From: Selenomonas timonae
Lineage (GTDB): Bacteria; Bacillota; Negativicutes; Selenomonadales; Selenomonadaceae
Direction of reading: 5' to 3'
DNA: 64,000 nucleotides
NCBI RefSeq assembly: GCF_014250475.1
Contig: NZ_CP060204.1
Span: forward strand, 1,625,001 to 1,689,000
Under the pieces are notes generated by a model. That model saw nothing but the letters and a program-made list of their open reading frames with translations, was not told the origin of the DNA and ran no database searches. Of the stretch, positions 13,916 through 21,995 are shown in pieces; position 1 is the stretch's first letter; the number at the start of each line of letters is the position of its first letter. The position numbers were made by a program, and so were the translations under genes.

Positions 13916-14088
13916 TTCTTTCTCCGTACCAGAATTTACTGCGTTACTACGAGCGGCTGCAGTCCACCTATGGATGGACGATGCACGAGGTTGATTCACA
14001 TGAGATTGGATTCCTGCTCGATCAGCTTGTGGTGACGGCGATCTGCGAAGAAAGATCGTCCGAGCGATTTATTGACGACGTGATGTAG
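13601..14088 (+). CDS. Tail assembly chaperone, frameshift form (gpGT-like)
   Basis: Predicted -1 frameshift product of about 162 residues: 97 from the gpG frame up to Asn in NLPN, then RGSGERGVVLSPYQ and the T domain (LLRYYERLQSTYGWTMHEV) to the stop at 14088. In lambda-like tails the fusion and the short form are both needed in a fixed ratio. The T domain has no convincing start of its own, supporting expression by frameshift. Confidence 0.85.
13885..13891 (+). promoter_or_regulatory. Programmed -1 frameshift site CCCAAAC
   Basis: C CCA AAC in the gpG frame is a canonical X XXY YYZ slippery heptamer. Slipping back one base re-pairs CCC AAA, and the next codon CGG enters the open T frame. 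The gpG stop lies 22 bases downstream, so the window for slippage is short. No pseudoknot was established. Confidence 0.88.
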
Positions 14089-14100
14089 GGAGGGGATAGA

Positions 14101-16641
14101 GTGGCAAAGCGCGGACAAAAGATTGATGAACTCTATCTCGACATCGGTCTCAACATTGCACAGCTGCAGCTGGATTTCGACACGGCGGGCAAGACCGTCT
14201 CGGATTCCATCGCACGGCTGAACGGCAAGGCAAACAACATTCACCTCAAACTGGATGCTGACCTTGCCAAACTCGACGGTGTGGGCACGGAGCTAGACAA
14301 GATCAAGGTGCGCCACCAGGCGATCAATCGCGAACTGGATATTCAGCGGCAGAAAGAACAGATTCTTGCCGCTGTCCTCCAATCCGCAAAGAAGAATGAT
14401 GGCGTGGACAGCGCATCCTATCGCCGTGCGGAGAGCAATCTCCTGCGTCAGCAACGAACCGTCGCACAGACCGAAGCCGAGGTGCGGAAACTGAATGCAC
14501 GGCTCAAAGAGAGCGCCGTCCTCTCCGGCACGCTCGGTGGGCGCATCTCAGCGGGCATGACGGCGGCACAGGCGGGTGTCAAGAATCTCACGAGCGGATT
14601 CAATATACTCTCCGCGAAGATGGCTGCGGTCATGGCAGTCGCCGCAACAGGCGCGGGACTGTTTAATATCACGAAAGACGCGATGCTTGCTGGCGAGAAC
14701 GTCTACAAGCTCACGCAGCGTCTTCATGTGTCCGCAGGTGAGGCGGCGACACTCAATCAGGTGTTTCAGCTTGCAGATACGGACATCAAGAGTGTCATTC
14801 CTCTGATTGCACGTCTGGACAAGCAGGTATCTGCTACGGGGGAGAGCGGGAATGACACCTCTCGCGCCCTCTCTCGTTTCGGGATTGCCCTCAAAGACCA
14901 ACAGGGGAATCTCCTGCCACTCAATGAGCAGCTGGCGCAGCTTGCCAAGGGATACAAGACCGCAAGCGAAGCGGGGATGGAGGAAGCGTATACCGCAGAA
15001 GTGCTCGGTGCGCGTGGTACGGCGCTCATTCCGATTCTCGAACAGTATGACGATCTGATGACCATTTCCTCGCAGGTCAAGACCACGGGATTGCTTGACC
15101 CGGCACAGGCGCACGAGACGTATCTCAAATGGCGCGAAATGGAGATGGAGGCGGGACAGCTGAAACTTGCCCTCGGCGCGGCACTCCTTCCTGCCGCCGA
15201 AGAACTCATGCCGGAGATCAATGACGGCTTCGAGTCTCTTGTTGAAACGATTCGCGACAACAAGGACGAGATCAAAGATGCCGTGCTCGGATGGGGCGAA
15301 GCTCTCAAGACCGTTGCAGAACTTGCGGGCTTTGTTGGGGAACAGATTCATACGGTCAATGAACACGCAGAAGCGAATTCGTGGCTCATGAAGAATCATC
15401 CTGTGGCATCTCCGCTGATTGCTGTTCCGTTCCTCGGCGGTACGGTTCTCGACGCTCTCTATGGGGACGAATACAAGCAATATCTGGAACAGCAGAAACT
15501 CGCAAAAGAAAAGGCTGCGGCAGAGGAGAAGGCGCGTGCCGAAGCGGAGAAGAACGCCAAAGCGCAGGAGCAGAATGCCAAAGCTGCGAAAATCCGTGCG
15601 GCAGCTGAGAAGGATGCCGCAAAGACGGTCAGTGAATCTGCAAAGGCGACCGCACAGCTGACGGACAATTTATATACACTGACACACACGGACATCCAGA
15701 ACACTCTACACGCTCTGGATCGCGAAGCCTTCGAATCCTTCCAGAAGGGCGCAGATCCGCATCTGATCGACGAATACCGTCTTGCGAAGGAAGCGAAAAT
15801 CTACGCTGACTTTCAGCGGGACGTTGTGGACAAGGCGGATGCGCTTTACAAGACGGATCTCCAAAACAAGCTGGACTCCATCGTTCGTGAAGCCGATGCC
15901 TTTCGCCAGAAGGGCTTGGATGAGGTACACACGCAGAACTGGCTCAGTGAGAGCAAGGCGCGTGTCATGGAGCAGTGGGAGCGTGATGTCGCTTCCAATA
16001 TTGACTCGATCTGGAAAACGGAACTCGAAAATCGCCTTGCAGAGATTGAGCGCGAGAAGGATGCGTGGGTACAGAAAGGTCTGGATGAGGTCGAGGCGAC
16101 ACGTTGGGCAGAGAAGCAGAAACTCGATGCCAAGCGCAACGCCGCGCTGGAAGTCCTCCGCTCCCAGAAAGAGGAGCTGAAGGTATTCAAGCAGTCCGGG
16201 CAAGTCGGGCTGATGGAGTATCTTCGCAAGAAGAATAAGTTCACAGCGGAGGACTTGGGGCTGACACCGGAACTCTTGCAGCAGTTTCAGTCCGGGCGTA
16301 AATGGGCGATGGAGAATCTCCTGCCGAATTTCGCTCCCGAGAAGCGTGAGGACAATTCACGCATTCGTGTCAATGGACAGGAGTTCTCCTATGCGGGGAT
16401 GATGTCGGAACTCGGGCGGCAGGTGCAAGGCGTTTCTTCCGCATCCGACGCGCGGAACAGCGGTCAGACTGCTCCATCCATGACAGACAACCGTCAGATT
16501 CACATACAGGTGCAAATCGAGAACGCCGTCACGGAGGACAACGAGGGAATGCGTATGCTTGCCGATCATGTTGCCGACCGCATTCGCCCTGCCGTCGAGA
16601 ACGCACTTGGAGGTGATTCCAATTCATATTCACATTGGTGA
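14101..16641 (+). CDS. Tail tape measure protein
   Basis: 846 residues, the longest gene, as expected for the protein that sets tail length. Segments: N-terminal helices (1-150), a hydrophobic stretch at about 170-200 (SAKMAAVMAVAATGAG), a central domain to about 440, a highly charged Ala/Glu/Lys coiled coil (about 460-520), then three imperfect repeats of 55-58 residues (522-690), and a variable end. GTG start follows AGGGAGGGG. Its 3' end overlaps the next gene. Confidence 0.92.
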   Translation: MAKRGQKIDELYLDIGLNIAQLQLDFDTAGKTVSDSIARLNGKANNIHLKLDADLAKLDGVGTELDKIKVRHQAINRELDIQRQKEQILAAVLQSAKKNDGVDSASYRRAESNLLRQQRTVAQTEAEVRKLNARLKESAVLSGTLGGRISAGMTAAQAGVKNLTSGFNILSAKMAAVMAVAATGAGLFNITKDAMLAGENVYKLTQRLHVSAGEAATLNQVFQLADTDIKSVIPLIARLDKQVSATGESGNDTSRALSRFGIALKDQQGNLLPLNEQLAQLAKGYKTASEAGMEEAYTAEVLGARGTALIPILEQYDDLMTISSQVKTTGLLDPAQAHETYLKWREMEMEAGQLKLALGAALLPAAEELMPEINDGFESLVETIRDNKDEIKDAVLGWGEALKTVAELAGFVGEQIHTVNEHAEANSWLMKNHPVASPLIAVPFLGGTVLDALYGDEYKQYLEQQKLAKEKAAAEEKARAEAEKNAKAQEQNAKAAKIRAAAEKDAAKTVSESAKATAQLTDNLYTLTHTDIQNTLHALDREAFESFQKGADPHLIDEYRLAKEAKIYADFQRDVVDKADALYKTDLQNKLDSIVREADAFRQKGLDEVHTQNWLSESKARVMEQWERDVASNIDSIWKTELENRLAEIEREKDAWVQKGLDEVEATRWAEKQKLDAKRNAALEVLRSQKEELKVFKQSGQVGLMEYLRKKNKFTAEDLGLTPELLQQFQSGRKWAMENLLPNFAPEKREDNSRIRVNGQEFSYAGMMSELGRQVQGVSSASDARNSGQTAPSMTDNRQIHIQVQIENAVTEDNEGMRMLADHVADRIRPAVENALGGDSNSYSHW

Positions 16642-16954
16642 GGTCAAAACGCTGAGTGTCGAGAACTGGCAGATTGTTCCCGACGACCGTCAGCAACTTC
16701 TCGAAATTGTTGGCGGCGTGGTCGTGCAGGATTTCGGGCATATCCCAGAGGGCGACCGTATTTCCTGCGCCGTTGTTGTGACTGCTGCTGACTGGGAGAA
16801 AATCAAGGGATACTGGGACAGCCGCGCGATGGTGTCCGTAACGGACGAGGGCGGGAATCTCCTGCCCTCTGTGCGTGTTGTGGTGAAGTCCTACGAGTAC
16901 GTGGCTCATTTCCCGAAGGTATATAAACTGTCTCTGGAATTTTGGAGGGTGTGA
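16613..16954 (+). CDS. Tail protein downstream of tape measure
   Basis: 113 residues, not firmly recognised. Beta-rich: IHIGEVKTLSVENWQIVP, then GGVVVQDFGHIPEGDRISC and SVTDEGGNLLPSVRVVVKS. Small proteins here in phages of this group are tail components of the distal tail or tube adaptor type (inference). The start overlaps the tape measure gene; GTG at 16613 is the best standard codon, though GGAGGTGA at 16609 would suit a start slightly further on. Confidence 0.6.
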   Translation: MIPIHIHIGEVKTLSVENWQIVPDDRQQLLEIVGGVVVQDFGHIPEGDRISCAVVVTAADWEKIKGYWDSRAMVSVTDEGGNLLPSVRVVVKSYEYVAHFPKVYKLSLEFWRV

Positions 16955-16956
16955 CA

Positions 16957-17370
16957 ATGGCAGAACTCTTGCATATCTATATGAACAATCCGACAGAGGG
17001 CAGCAAGGATGGGACGGAGGTCAGCTCCGGCACGGAACTTGCGCCCATCTCCGTCCTGCTCGATGCGGGCAAGGGTGAGCAGAAAGCCGTCAAGTGTGCC
17101 GTGCGGTGCGAGAGCGGCTTCCATATCGACGGAGTTTTGACAATCAAATTCGTCGGCGATCATGCGGATAAGTGGAAAGCCGCGACGGATAACAAATACA
17201 CTGCCGAGACCGCATTGGAGTCCGCCGAGTGGAAAGACAGTATCTCATTATCCAATGTCGGCGATACGAATACCGTCTTCTGGGTCAAGGCACTCAGTAG
17301 TGCAGATGAGCCGCCGCAGCAGGATGTGAGCGTGGACATTCAGGCAGAGGGGCTGCTTGTGTCGAATTGA
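16957..17370 (+). CDS. Tail-associated protein, unknown
   Basis: 137 residues, not recognised. Acidic and beta-rich, with TELAPISVLLDAGKGEQK and then SVNDVSVDIQAEG-like strands at the end (actual end QDVSVDIQAEGLLVSN). Resembles a small Ig-like or tail-decoration fold but no motif is decisive. It is preceded by GGAGGG 6 bases from the ATG and followed closely by another tail gene. Confidence 0.6.
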   Translation: MAELLHIYMNNPTEGSKDGTEVSSGTELAPISVLLDAGKGEQKAVKCAVRCESGFHIDGVLTIKFVGDHADKWKAATDNKYTAETALESAEWKDSISLSNVGDTNTVFWVKALSSADEPPQQDVSVDIQAEGLLVSN

Positions 17371-17380
17371 GGAGGTTCGT

Positions 17381-18289
17381 ATGGCATTCAAATACATCAA
17401 TCCGGGCTATGCGGAGCTGCTCTCAGTTGGTGGTGGCACGACGGTAACAGGGGAGCAGTACAGTAAGACGGGCATATCCTTCTGGCAGCCGACCAGTGAT
17501 AAAGGTCTGACGATTTCAGAATTCCCCACAGAGCTTTACGGGAAACTGGATCTGTACTTCAAAGCACCGGAGAATGCAGACCGCGCCAAACTTACCCTTG
17601 CGATTGGAGGCTACATCATCGTTAGCGCGGAAACGTCCTGGAGCAGGTGGCGCATGAAGGGGAATAACAATAACGATACCATTGCCACTTCCGACAGCAT
17701 TCGCGCAAATGCAGTCAATACTTTGTGGTTTCATGTCAAACCGGGGCAGAACCATGACGGTATCTTTCGGGCACTCCTGAACGAACGCGAGGTTTGCAAC
17801 AAGCAGGACTGCTCTTTTTGGTACGCCTACAGTTCCAGTGAAAAGACCATAACGGTTTACAGCAGAACCGAAGACATTCTCATCTCGAACCTCATCCTCT
17901 CGGATGAGGAGATCAGCCCACGGGAACAGGTTATCATACTGCCCGTCCAAGCGACACAGACGGATATGACCGACTGCAGCGATGGAAGCTATGAGGCGAT
18001 GGCTGCGAATCAGGAGATTCTGCAAACGGTGGATGTTGTCGCTCTATCCGCGCAGTATGGCGCGGACTCGCGTGTGACGGGGATTTCTCTTCTCGGCAAT
18101 CCCGCCTACCGCACGGCAGAGGGATTGTGTGCTCTGACGGCACTTGAAAAGAGTGGCGGGAATGTTACGGAATACGGAAGGCACATTGTAGAGCAGAATC
18201 CGAATTCCACCGTTATGGACACGCGCACTGTCTCTATGATCGTTGCAGAACTCACGGGACGGCAGTTCGGATGGAGAGCGGGGACATGA
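17381..18289 (+). CDS. Tail protein, unknown (302 aa)
   Basis: 302 residues, not recognised. N-terminal part has strand-rich segments (LTLAIGGYIIVSAETSW) suggesting a jelly-roll or carbohydrate-binding-like region around residues 25-190; the C-terminal part has helices and ends TVSMIVAELTGRQFG. It stands where distal tail or minor tail genes occur. GAGGAGG precedes the ATG. It overlaps the next gene by 4 bp (ATGA). Confidence 0.6.
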   Translation: MAFKYINPGYAELLSVGGGTTVTGEQYSKTGISFWQPTSDKGLTISEFPTELYGKLDLYFKAPENADRAKLTLAIGGYIIVSAETSWSRWRMKGNNNNDTIATSDSIRANAVNTLWFHVKPGQNHDGIFRALLNEREVCNKQDCSFWYAYSSSEKTITVYSRTEDILISNLILSDEEISPREQVIILPVQATQTDMTDCSDGSYEAMAANQEILQTVDVVALSAQYGADSRVTGISLLGNPAYRTAEGLCALTALEKSGGNVTEYGRHIVEQNPNSTVMDTRTVSMIVAELTGRQFGWRAGT

Positions 18290-19977
18290 GCATCAAGCTG
18301 AAACCCGCCGTCTGCATCGCATGGCTGCCGATGGGACGTATTCACCTAAAACCAATCATATACGCCACGGTGATTCCCGTATTCCGTCAATCCGTGCAGG
18401 TGCGCGGAGATACGTCGCGCCGTCTCAACACATCCATCGCCATGCGTGCAGATACCCTGCGCGATATTCGGATCGTTAAGAAAATCACAGTAATGGGCGA
18501 CACAGAGCGGCGCATTGGCCGCTGTGGTACGGTTCTCGTAGATACGAAGCGGACTCTTGTCAAACAGTCATGCATCGTTGCAGACACGAAAATCGAGATT
18601 CCTCATACACTGACCTATGCAGAGTTCAAGGAGCGGGGGATTCGCTCGTTCTCCGTGACGCTCGGCGAACTCAGTCTCTCGGATAACATTCAACTCGAAA
18701 CGGTGAATCCGCTCCCCATCGGCGCGTGTGTAGAAGGACGGGTGATGGATTATGCCTTCCGTTTTCTCGTGGAGGAAACAAGTCAGCGCGGCATCGTGCA
18801 GTCCGTCAAGGGGACGTACAGTAAGGACACTCTCCTCTACACGCCCATCCATATCTACGTCGAGCGGGCAAAGGTATCACGCTATGCTGCCGAGATTGCG
18901 GCGGCACTTGGTTTGAAATTACACCGTCTAACCGATGATTTCACGCCATCGCAGAACTTCGAGGGGAGTGGAATGACGTATCATGACTTCATCTCCGCGA
19001 TCTTCGGCTGGACAGCGAAACTGCCGCAGCAGCAGATCAACGTCTTTATTCGTGGAGATACGCTCCACATCATTCAGCGCGGCATGGAGGAATCCGTGGT
19101 CGATATTACGAACTGGCCGCACGCGCAGCCGACCATCGAACGGAAACTCGTTCGTTCCGTCTGGCACGGCTCTCACAACGATTCAAACGGAGCGCACAAC
19201 GAGGAGGACACTGTACCCGTTCCCTTCACGGGTACGATTTCCTTCAAAGAGATCAGCCGCACTTACTCCAACGGCTTTCTCGTCCGTGAGACAAATGAGA
19301 ACGGCTACAGTACCTATATCTACGATGGCGAATATCTTGCCGAAAAACGCACGCACAACGTGGATGGTTCTACAAGCCGCACGGATTATGCTTACGCCTC
19401 CACGGGGCGCGACGTATATCTCTTTAAGGAATGGGAACGTACCACCGAGGCGGTCAATGATGGGAAGAAGCACACGGAATATGAATGGGAGGATTGGAGC
19501 CGTGAGAAAGGAACGGAGCGTATCACCTATCACGCGCCGCTCGGCTACGGATGGTATGCGACCACGGTTTATGTCGATGGCGTGCTCGAAGGAAGCTCCC
19601 TCTCGCAGGGAAAACCCGGCGGCAAGGCGAGTCAGTTCACCGTCGAGCAGTCGAATCTCAGCCTTGGTGCAAGTTACGCGAGCGATGATGAGCTTCCGTA
19701 TTCTTCCCTCATCGACACCGAGTTTCCCGTTGTGGGTACGGACTATCTGCGTGCCTTGACACGAGAAATAGAGTGGCTCAACCGCAAAACGCAGGAAACA
19801 GTTACGGTGGAAATTCGCGCACGGATTCAAAACGGCGTTCCCGACATTGACCACATCGTCGATTTCACTGAGCGAATCCGATTCGAGGGACACGAATACT
19901 TCCTGCAGTCGAACACGGTGGAACTCACGCCGCGCCTTTTGCGGCAGACGATCAAGATGGTGAGGTGGTACGGATGA
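18286..19977 (+). CDS. Tail hub / baseplate-like protein (563 aa)
   Basis: 563 residues. Residues 30-100 hold several RxDT segments (VRGDTSRR, MRADTLRD, MGDTERR, LVDTKR), a short tandem motif about 20 residues apart. The middle (about 130-290) resembles tail hub proteins (RVMDYAFRFLVEE, then GMTYHDFISAIFGW). Residues 340-460 have YD/RHS-like strands (NENGYSTYIYDGEYLAEKR). Role as a tail-tip structural protein is inferred from size and position. Start at 18286 chosen for its GGAGAG site and stop overlap. Confidence 0.65.
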   Translation: MSIKLKPAVCIAWLPMGRIHLKPIIYATVIPVFRQSVQVRGDTSRRLNTSIAMRADTLRDIRIVKKITVMGDTERRIGRCGTVLVDTKRTLVKQSCIVADTKIEIPHTLTYAEFKERGIRSFSVTLGELSLSDNIQLETVNPLPIGACVEGRVMDYAFRFLVEETSQRGIVQSVKGTYSKDTLLYTPIHIYVERAKVSRYAAEIAAALGLKLHRLTDDFTPSQNFEGSGMTYHDFISAIFGWTAKLPQQQINVFIRGDTLHIIQRGMEESVVDITNWPHAQPTIERKLVRSVWHGSHNDSNGAHNEEDTVPVPFTGTISFKEISRTYSNGFLVRETNENGYSTYIYDGEYLAEKRTHNVDGSTSRTDYAYASTGRDVYLFKEWERTTEAVNDGKKHTEYEWEDWSREKGTERITYHAPLGYGWYATTVYVDGVLEGSSLSQGKPGGKASQFTVEQSNLSLGASYASDDELPYSSLIDTEFPVVGTDYLRALTREIEWLNRKTQETVTVEIRARIQNGVPDIDHIVDFTERIRFEGHEYFLQSNTVELTPRLLRQTIKMVRWYG

Positions 19978-20195
19978 ATGGCATTCTTGGACTTGCGGCA
20001 GCAATACGGGTGGGGATAAAGAACTCGAAGGTGGTTGAGTCACAGGCACAGCGCGGCAGGATTCAGAATGGACGTGTTCATATCGGCGAGCGATCCTACC
20101 CCTTCCGTGCCGCAGTGGACTGCAATACGTCAGATGGCAGTTTGGTGTGGGTACAGATTTCAAAGGGCGGTACCGCCGTTATCGTAGGAGCGTGA
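19974..20195 (+). CDS. Small tail-region protein
   Basis: 73 residues, not recognised. Basic N-terminal half (LAAAIRVGIKNSKVVE) and a strand-rich end (FRAAVDCNTSDGSLVWVQI). It may be a small oligonucleotide-binding-fold or tail-tip component. The ATG overlaps the stop of the hub gene (ATGA), so it is translationally coupled and probably real. Confidence 0.6.
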   Translation: MNGILGLAAAIRVGIKNSKVVESQAQRGRIQNGRVHIGERSYPFRAAVDCNTSDGSLVWVQISKGGTAVIVGA

Positions 20196-20199
20196 GCTT

Positions 20200-21273
20200 A
20201 TGCACAGAGCGATAGTAAAAGCTGTGAGCGGGAATCGGGTGCTTGCTGACGGATCGTGGCTTACCTGCATTGGGAATCGCTCCGTTCGGGAGGGCGAATG
20301 GATCTGGACGGATGGTCGATGCGTCTACGGACATGAATCCGAGGGTGGCAGCTGCTATGTTCCGACGAATGTTCTTTCCGGCATACCGCTCCTCCAAATA
20401 AAGTGGAAGGATCAAAAAAACCAGATGCTCCATTCGTACTACGCAAAAGGAAAGATCCATCCGCTCGGCTTTTCCCAAGAGGATATATGTATGGTCAACA
20501 GCAGCCGCCACTTCGCGTATGTCTCAGGCTATGGAATGCTCGATGCCGAAATGGATGAACGGGGAAATCTCTATACCCTCGAAGCTGTAAATGTTCTCGT
20601 GTTCCCGCTCATCGGGGCAGATCAGCGTGACAGTGTTCTCTCTGTCAAACGCAACGGAGAGATTATTGCCTCATACGATCTTGTGCAGATGTTTGGTGCT
20701 CCCGCCGTATCCGGTCCCACTGACCTCTATAGCTGTCAAACAGAAGGCGGGCGGGTGGATAAAGCTGGGAACTTCAAAGTGATGATATGGCACTCCATAT
20801 CAGAGCATGGGGAAAACGGAAGCCATGTCAGCACAGACCGTTATGTGTTCTTCGATGGCAGCAATCTTGAGCCTTGGATGGAGAAAACCAAAACAACGTC
20901 AAGAGACTCTGTTACAGGGGAATCCCATACTTCGGAAAGCAGATGGAGCGCACCGGATTACAGTGTCCGCTATCCGCTCCATGATGGAATGTATATGCGC
21001 TTTCCTGCAAATCTGGATTATCTTATCTCCGGGAAAAAGTATATTTCAAAGATTTACAGTGCAAAGGATGAGCTGCTTATGGAACTGGAAACGAATCCAA
21101 CTGCCCGTACAAGTCTCTGCCCACTGGGACAGGGGAAATATCTGGTCAGCACGGGATCGCCCTTATATTTATGGAAAGCCGGTCAGCTTACGCAGCTGCT
21201 GCGTGGATGCTATAACTACCGTCTGCGCAGGATGAATCATCTCGGGAAATGGAAAAAAGCAGGAGGTGTTTAG
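20200..21273 (+). CDS. Tail-tip protein, possible receptor-binding component
   Basis: 357 residues, not recognised. Beta-rich throughout with repeated Tyr/Gly/Asp turns (IYSAKDELLMELETN, KYLVSTGSPLYLWKAGQL), suggesting propeller-like or beta-prism blades near the C terminus. Last structural gene before the holin, where receptor-binding genes usually lie, so adsorption is a plausible role (inference). Start is 4 bp after the previous stop. Confidence 0.55.
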   Translation: MHRAIVKAVSGNRVLADGSWLTCIGNRSVREGEWIWTDGRCVYGHESEGGSCYVPTNVLSGIPLLQIKWKDQKNQMLHSYYAKGKIHPLGFSQEDICMVNSSRHFAYVSGYGMLDAEMDERGNLYTLEAVNVLVFPLIGADQRDSVLSVKRNGEIIASYDLVQMFGAPAVSGPTDLYSCQTEGGRVDKAGNFKVMIWHSISEHGENGSHVSTDRYVFFDGSNLEPWMEKTKTTSRDSVTGESHTSESRWSAPDYSVRYPLHDGMYMRFPANLDYLISGKKYISKIYSAKDELLMELETNPTARTSLCPLGQGKYLVSTGSPLYLWKAGQLTQLLRGCYNYRLRRMNHLGKWKKAGGV

Positions 21274-21274
21274 C

Positions 21275-21667
21275 ATGGATCATATTCTTACCATACGTCT
21301 TTATGCGGCAGGCATTGGTATCGTGGTCGGAGAGTTTCTTGGCAGCTTCGACGATCTGCTCTATGCACTTGTCGCATTTGTCGCGACGGATTACGTTACA
21401 GGTGTTCTCCGTGCGATTGTGGAGAAGAAGTTGTCCAGTGCGATCGGCTTCAAGGGAATCTGCAAGAAAGTCTGCATCTTCACCCTTGTCGGCGTGGCGA
21501 ATGTCCTCGATACCCACATCATCGGCAGCGGCTGTGTTTTGCGTTCCGCCGTGATCTTCTTCTACATCTCGAATGAAGGGATCTCGATCATCGAGAACGC
21601 AGCGCGGATGGGGCTTCCCATTCCGCAGAAATTGCAGGACATAATGCACAGCCTTCAAAATAAATAA
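21275..21667 (+). CDS. Phage holin
   Basis: 130 residues. Three hydrophobic segments: RLYAAGIGIVVGEFLG, LLYALVAFVATDYVTGVL and KVCIFTLVGVANVLD, with the DYVTGVL signature of the phi29-like/toxin-secretion holin 4 family. It would make inner-membrane holes that release the amidase endolysin. Unlike most such phages, the endolysin gene is not next to it. GGAGGTG precedes the ATG. Confidence 0.9.
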   Translation: MDHILTIRLYAAGIGIVVGEFLGSFDDLLYALVAFVATDYVTGVLRAIVEKKLSSAIGFKGICKKVCIFTLVGVANVLDTHIIGSGCVLRSAVIFFYISNEGISIIENAARMGLPIPQKLQDIMHSLQNK

Positions 21668-21684
21668 TTCGTTTAACCTCAACG

Positions 21685-21712
21685 CCCGGCGGCTTACCGT
21701 CGGGTTATTTTT
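21685..21712 (+). terminator. Terminator of late operon
   Basis: CCCGGCGG pairs with CCGTCGGG (one G-T), loop CTTA, followed by TTATTTTTAT. Confidence 0.75.
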
Positions 21713-21775
21713 ATGCCTGTAAGGGTGACCAAAAGAGCCGTTTTTGTCTGCTGTTCCATGAAGGGAGATGTTGAA

Positions 21776-21961
21776 ATGAGCAAGGAAGATGGTCTTCGGG
21801 AAATGACGTATCAGATGGTGATGCGTGCTTCATGGAAAATGCTGCAGAGCGGACTTTTGTCAGAGGACGAGTATCTTGCGTTTGAAGCGAAAATGCGCGA
21901 GAAATATCGTCCCGTTATTGGGCTTTTATTTTCGGATATTGACTTGCTATCGTGCGGATAG
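21776..21961 (+). CDS. Small SHOCT-like protein upstream of recombinase
   Basis: 61 residues. Helical, with LQSGLLSEDEYLAFEAKM, the short GL-x-x-x-E-Y/F motif of SHOCT-like domains, then REKYRPVIGLLF. Proteins like this are commonly found just upstream of serine recombinase genes in Firmicutes mobile elements; role unknown, possibly control of integration. The ATG at 21776 follows AAGGGAG. Its 3' end contains a promoter-like TTGCTA element. Confidence 0.7.
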   Translation: MSKEDGLREMTYQMVMRASWKMLQSGLLSEDEYLAFEAKMREKYRPVIGLLFSDIDLLSCG

Positions 21962-21972
21962 TACGGGAATAT
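21944..21972 (+). promoter_or_regulatory. Repeated promoter-like element before recombinase
   Basis: TTGCTA, 17 bases, GAATAT, inside the end of the SHOCT-like gene and 23 bp before the recombinase ATG. The spacer half GGATAGTACGG nearly equals that at 63096. Confidence 0.55.
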
Positions 21973-21995
21973 GGGACTGGAAAGGAGGGAGCACC

